From Candidatus Kaiserbacteria bacterium (lineage in GTDB: Bacteria > Patescibacteria > Paceibacteria > UBA9973 > UBA2100): a stretch of 8,172 nucleotides of DNA. The translations under genes and the position numbers were made by a program. The notes under the pieces are model-generated. The model had not been told where the DNA came from and made no database searches. It saw only the letters and a list, made by a program, of their open reading frames with translations. The stretch is from assembly GCA_002401495.1 (NCBI GenBank), contig NVTG01000054.1:1-8172 (forward strand), read 5' to 3'. Shown piece by piece: positions 5,193 to 8,172 of the stretch; the first letter of the stretch is position 1, and each line of letters opens with the position of its first letter.

Positions 5193-5732
5193 ATGAAATT
5201 ACTAATTATAGGGCTAGTTATAGTAATAGCAGGTGGGTGGTACTTTGTATCCTCAAAAGAGACTGTAAAAGAAGGTGTAATGATGGAAAAGGATCACATC
5301 ATGGAAGGCGAGGAGGTTATGATGAAGAAAGAGGGAGATGCCATGATAATGGAGGGGTCTTTCACTGGGAAAGTAATTGCAGGCTCAAGCTCACCATTAC
5401 TTGAATACAATACAAAAGACTACGAGATGGCATTAAAGTCTGATCGCTTAGTTGTTCTGTATTACTACGCTAGTTGGTGTCCGCTTTGTAAAATAGAATT
5501 TAAAAGTACAAGGGCAGCCTTTGATGCTCTTGAAGGGGAAGATGTTGTTGGTTTCCGTGTTCACTTTAACGATGGATCAACAACTAAAGAAATGGAAAAT
5601 CTTGCCCGAGAGTACGGTGTAGCGTATCAGCACACAAAAGTATTCATTAAAGACGGAGAACGTGTTCTTAAATCGCCCGAAACATGGGGATTAGCTAGAT
5701 ATGCAGAGGAATTTACTAATAACTTAAAATAA
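5193..5732 (+). CDS. Membrane-anchored thioredoxin-like protein with Met-rich linker
   Basis: This 179-residue protein begins with an N-terminal membrane anchor (residues 3-19), then a linker rich in Met (seven Met and one His in 30-53), then a thioredoxin domain from about 68. The active site is Cys96-Pro-Leu-Cys99 in the context YYYASWCPLC, so it should swap thiols and disulfides outside the membrane. The segment YGVAYQHTKVFIKDGE (141-156) lines up with thioredoxin's 'YG....PT...F..GE', but His147 stands where the cis-proline is expected. Start 5193 is used because it follows TAA-T and gives a clean anchor; an upstream TTG at 5145 would put 16 residues inside the previous gene. CcdA, its probable electron donor, follows after one base. 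The Met-rich linker could bind copper(I), but this is inference. Confidence 0.9.
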   Translation: MKLLIIGLVIVIAGGWYFVSSKETVKEGVMMEKDHIMEGEEVMMKKEGDAMIMEGSFTGKVIAGSSSPLLEYNTKDYEMALKSDRLVVLYYYASWCPLCKIEFKSTRAAFDALEGEDVVGFRVHFNDGSTTKEMENLAREYGVAYQHTKVFIKDGERVLKSPETWGLARYAEEFTNNLK

Positions 5733-5733
5733 T

Positions 5734-6444
5734 ATGTTGGGATCAGAAATAACATTAATAATTGCATTTATTGCAGGAATAGTATCTTTTCTATCTCCTT
5801 GTGTACTACCAATCATTCCTGGCTTCCTGGCCTACCTTACAGGAACGTCAGCCTCGGAAACTCCTAAAAGAAGCCAAATATTAATCCACAGTGGTCTTTT
5901 TGTTCTCGGATTCTCATTAGTCTTCGCAGCCCTTGGTGTTCTACTAAACACAGTGCTTGAAAGTTCAGCCTACGACACACAAATATGGCTCTCCCGAATT
6001 GGTGGAGTGATAATTATCTTCTTTGGACTATTCCTGATGAAGTTAGTGCGAATTCCTTTCTTAGAGAGAGCACACACTATAAACGTAGTAGGAAAGTTTA
6101 AATCACGACATTTCACTTCACTACTCTTTGGTGGAGCGTTCGCCGCAGGATGGACACCCTGTGTAAGTGCAGCCCTTGGCGCAATTCTAGGATTAGCAGC
6201 AACTAGCCCAAACGTTGCGTTCTGGCTACTAATGTCATACTCGTTCGGACTAGGGGTTCCTTTCTTGATTATCGGATTCTTCGCAGCAGACGCCGGAAGA
6301 TTGATAAACAAGTACGCGAAGTCACTAACCTACATAAATATGATATTTGGTGCACTTCTAATCGTTCTCGGTGTACTAATCTTCACTCAAGACTTAGCAC
6401 AACTTGCTAACTTTGAAATTCTTAACCGAGTTCTACTAAACTAG
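5734..6444 (+). CDS. ccdA: CcdA-type thiol-disulfide transporter (DsbD membrane domain family)
   Basis: This 236-residue, six-helix protein of normal CcdA length carries electrons from cytoplasmic thioredoxin across the membrane to outward-facing thioredoxin-like proteins. Two key motifs are intact. One is FLSPCVLPIIPG in the first helix (Cys23). The other is AGWTPCVSAALG in the fourth (Cys143). These two cysteines form the shuttling disulfide. Other hydrophobic segments lie at about 50-72, 84-104, 163-184 and 199-216. It is flanked on both sides, with one-base gaps, by thioredoxin-like genes, which are its likely partners. No cytochrome c maturation genes are in the window, so a role in general envelope thiol reduction fits better than haem attachment. 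Confidence 0.95.
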   Translation: MLGSEITLIIAFIAGIVSFLSPCVLPIIPGFLAYLTGTSASETPKRSQILIHSGLFVLGFSLVFAALGVLLNTVLESSAYDTQIWLSRIGGVIIIFFGLFLMKLVRIPFLERAHTINVVGKFKSRHFTSLLFGGAFAAGWTPCVSAALGAILGLAATSPNVAFWLLMSYSFGLGVPFLIIGFFAADAGRLINKYAKSLTYINMIFGALLIVLGVLIFTQDLAQLANFEILNRVLLN

Positions 6445-6445
6445 T

Positions 6446-7600
6446 ATGAAAAAATACCTACCACTTGCTGTAGTTCTAATTCTGATTGTGGGAACAATCG
6501 GATACCTGCAGAGCAAGAAACCCAAGGTGGATGTTCAAGCAATTGCAAAGGCAGCAGAAATTGTATTTGTTCCTGAAGAAAACGGACCATTAAAGATAGA
6601 TATGCCTGAAGCGGTAGTAGCGATTGAAGATAAGGCTGATAAATACAAAAGGGCACGTGAGATAACAAACCCAGCCGGGTTTATTAACTCAGAACCCTTT
6701 CAATTAGCGGACGTAATAGGAAAACAGGTGATTCTTTTGGACATCTGGACATACAGTTGTATTAACTGTCAGAGAACATTACCGTATATAACTGCATGGG
6801 ATGCTAAATACAGAGATGACGGTTTGTTAGTTGTAGGAATACACTCTCCAGAATTCGATTTTGAGAAAAAAATTGTAAACGTTCAAGCTGCAGTGGACAA
6901 ATGGGGAATTGAATACCCAGTAGTTCTTGATAACGACTTCGGAACTTGGCATGCCTATCAGAACACTTATTGGCCAAGAAAGTATCTTATAGACATCGAT
7001 GGATTCATCGTCTACGACCATATTGGAGAGGGTGGTTACAATGAGACGGAAATGAAGATTAAGGAGCTCCTGGAGGAACGTGCGGTGAAATTAGGTGAGT
7101 CTGTACAGGTTGATGCATCGCTGAGTAACTTTGTAGTAGCGGAGGCAGTTACGGACTTAGTTCCAAGAAGTCCTGAAGTATATTTCGGTGCGTGGCGTAA
7201 CTCTACATTTGGTAACGGTGAACCTAGAAAGGAAGGAGGGTTTGAACTAGAAATACCAACTGAGATAAAGAAAAACACCTTTTACCTTGGTGGCCCATGG
7301 AATATACATCGTGAATACGCTGAAAACGCCGAAGGCAACGCCCGCCTTATCTATCATTACAGTGGAGACAAGCTATTTATGGTAGCGGGTTCAGTAAACG
7401 GCACCACGATACAAATATTCCAAGACGGTAAGCCAATTGGAGACGCGGCAGGATCTGACTTAGACTCAGACGGAAAAGTTAACGTAAAAGAAGAAAGATT
7501 GTACAAGCTAATTGATAATCCAACTGGTGCTGGTGAGCATACTCTTGAAATTATTATTCAAGATCCTGGTATAAACATCTTCACATTTACTTTCGGATAA
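6446..7600 (+). CDS. DipZ-like membrane-anchored thioredoxin/redoxin with C-terminal beta domain
   Basis: This 384-residue protein has an N-terminal membrane anchor (4-21) and a spacer, then a TlpA/AhpC-like thioredoxin domain at about 78-212. The active site is Cys105-Ile-Asn-Cys108 in WTYSCINCQRTLPYI, and the cis-proline is Pro177 (NTYWPRKYLID). Residues 242-384 form a beta-rich domain: SPEVYFGAWRNS, then LGGPWNIHREYAE, then VNVKEERLYKL, then GEHTLE and a final FTFTFG. This pattern is that of the C-terminal 'thioredoxin-like C-terminal' or carbohydrate-binding-like domain of DipZ. In mycobacterial-type DipZ the CcdA part and this part are one polypeptide; here CcdA is a separate gene one base upstream. 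It likely reduces disulfides of envelope proteins with electrons from CcdA. The substrate is unknown. Confidence 0.92.
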   Translation: MKKYLPLAVVLILIVGTIGYLQSKKPKVDVQAIAKAAEIVFVPEENGPLKIDMPEAVVAIEDKADKYKRAREITNPAGFINSEPFQLADVIGKQVILLDIWTYSCINCQRTLPYITAWDAKYRDDGLLVVGIHSPEFDFEKKIVNVQAAVDKWGIEYPVVLDNDFGTWHAYQNTYWPRKYLIDIDGFIVYDHIGEGGYNETEMKIKELLEERAVKLGESVQVDASLSNFVVAEAVTDLVPRSPEVYFGAWRNSTFGNGEPRKEGGFELEIPTEIKKNTFYLGGPWNIHREYAENAEGNARLIYHYSGDKLFMVAGSVNGTTIQIFQDGKPIGDAAGSDLDSDGKVNVKEERLYKLIDNPTGAGEHTLEIIIQDPGINIFTFTFG

Positions 7601-7640
7601 TCTGATACAATTAAGGCATTATTAGATAGATATTAGTCGC

Positions 7641-8141
7641 ATGATACATTCTAAAATTCAGCATTACGGACCACTTGTTGGCCGTGTGCTACTTGCCTTA
7701 TTATTTCTAGTTAGCGCCTTTGGTATGCTAACTAACTTCGGAGCAACAGCCTCGTACTTTGGTTCAATTGGTATTCCAATGGCAACTATCGCAGTACTTG
7801 TTGCCCTAACTGTTAAAATCGGTGGAGGACTTATGGTAGCCCTTGGAGTTCACGCTCGAGTTGGAGCCATGGCCCTTATTGGATTTACACTAGCAACAAT
7901 CTTTTTTGCACACCTTGGTGCAGGACAGATGATTCCAGCACTTAAAAACCTAGCTATAGTTGGTGGTTTACTACTTATAGTAGTTAACGGAGCCGGATCA
8001 ATGTCTCTTAGAGACAAATGTCCATGTCCTAGATGCAAAGGTTCTAAAATGTCAGCAGCCGGAGGAGTTTGCAACTGTGGATACTGTGAAGCCTGTCTTG
8101 CAGCAAAGAAAGACGGTGGAACTTGTGAAGTAGAAGCTTAA
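7641..8141 (+). CDS. DoxX family membrane protein with cysteine-rich C-terminal tail
   Basis: This 166-residue protein has four membrane helices at about 11-30, 46-68, 73-92 and 101-117 with the DoxX layout (GRVLLALLFLVSAFGML at the start, IGIPMA before helix 2, a glycine-rich helix 2, ARVGAMAL before helix 3, PALKNLAIVGGLLL in helix 4). In mycobacteria a DoxX protein belongs to a membrane complex with superoxide dismutase and a sulfurtransferase. After helix 4 comes an unusual tail of about 45 residues with eight cysteines (127, 129, 132, 144, 146, 149, 152, 162), arranged as CPCPRC and CNCGYCEAC, suited to zinc or iron-sulfur binding or to thiol exchange. Basic residues flanking helices 1 and 4 suggest the tail is cytoplasmic. 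The gene lies 40 bases after the DipZ-like gene; no clear promoter is visible, so co-transcription is likely. Confidence 0.9.
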   Translation: MIHSKIQHYGPLVGRVLLALLFLVSAFGMLTNFGATASYFGSIGIPMATIAVLVALTVKIGGGLMVALGVHARVGAMALIGFTLATIFFAHLGAGQMIPALKNLAIVGGLLLIVVNGAGSMSLRDKCPCPRCKGSKMSAAGGVCNCGYCEACLAAKKDGGTCEVEA

Positions 8142-8150
8142 ACACGAAAT

Positions 8151-8172
8151 AGCGCCCTAAGGGGCGTTTTTT
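8151..8172 (+). terminator. Intrinsic terminator closing the redox operon
   Basis: CGCCC (8153-8157) and GGGCG (8162-8166) pair around TAAG, with GT and AT pairs extending the stem, followed by a run of T to the window's end. It lies ten bases after the DoxX stop. Confidence 0.88.

Noticed and set aside
7473..7490. EF-hand-like calcium loop (DLDSDGK) in the DipZ-like protein
   Set aside because: The position matches the 'G.D....G.V.V...RLY.L' block of the DipZ C-terminal domain, so it is better explained as part of that fold; there is no second helix-loop-helix.
7601..7640. Separate promoter for the DoxX gene
   Set aside because: TAGATA-like boxes are present but none has the TG extension or a matching -35, so read-through from the upstream genes is the simpler view.
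1..8172. CRISPR array, insertion sequence, tRNA or rRNA
   Set aside because: No regularly spaced direct repeats, transposase-like protein, terminal inverted repeats, cloverleaf or conserved rRNA stretch was seen.

Overview
The window looks like a piece of a small-genome bacterium, most likely a member of the Patescibacteria (CPR, Parcubacteria-like). The reasons are moderate A+T content, short genes packed tightly, many small proteins of unknown function, few Shine-Dalgarno sites, and a simple envelope redox gene set. This placement is an inference from gene style; no marker gene (rRNA, ribosomal protein) is present to prove it. All recognised genes read cleanly with the standard bacterial code.

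Layout. Positions 1-168 hold the probable 3' end of a gene that begins outside the window. Next is a 139-residue protein of unknown function (216-635) and a hairpin. A complete ABC exporter half-transporter (713-2494) follows. Positions 2495-2563 carry two strong hairpins between convergent genes. A single minus-strand gene of unknown function (2564-3046) stands out by higher G+C, a perfect Shine-Dalgarno site and a consensus promoter. Diverging from it are a membrane-anchored winged-helix protein (3188-3541), a 59-residue zinc-finger-like protein (3587-3766) and a GPDPase_memb/DUF975-like membrane protein (3768-4334). A tiny acidic 33-residue ORF (4439-4540) ends at a strong terminator.

The most coherent unit is 4590-8172: a palindromic operator and promoter, a small Xre-type regulator, a DUF2178-like membrane protein, a membrane-anchored thioredoxin with a Met-rich linker, CcdA, a DipZ-like thioredoxin plus C-terminal beta domain, and a DoxX protein with an eight-cysteine tail, closed by a terminator. 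Read together, CcdA would carry electrons from cytoplasmic thioredoxin across the membrane to two different outward-facing CXXC proteins. DoxX may join the same redox or sulfur/oxidative-stress chemistry. The regulator probably represses its own promoter.

Two expression patterns recur. Four plus-strand genes have an extended -10 box ending only 6-9 nt before the ATG, which predicts leaderless mRNAs. Four gene junctions have the exact form stop-T-ATG with no Shine-Dalgarno site, which suggests translation by coupling or reinitiation.
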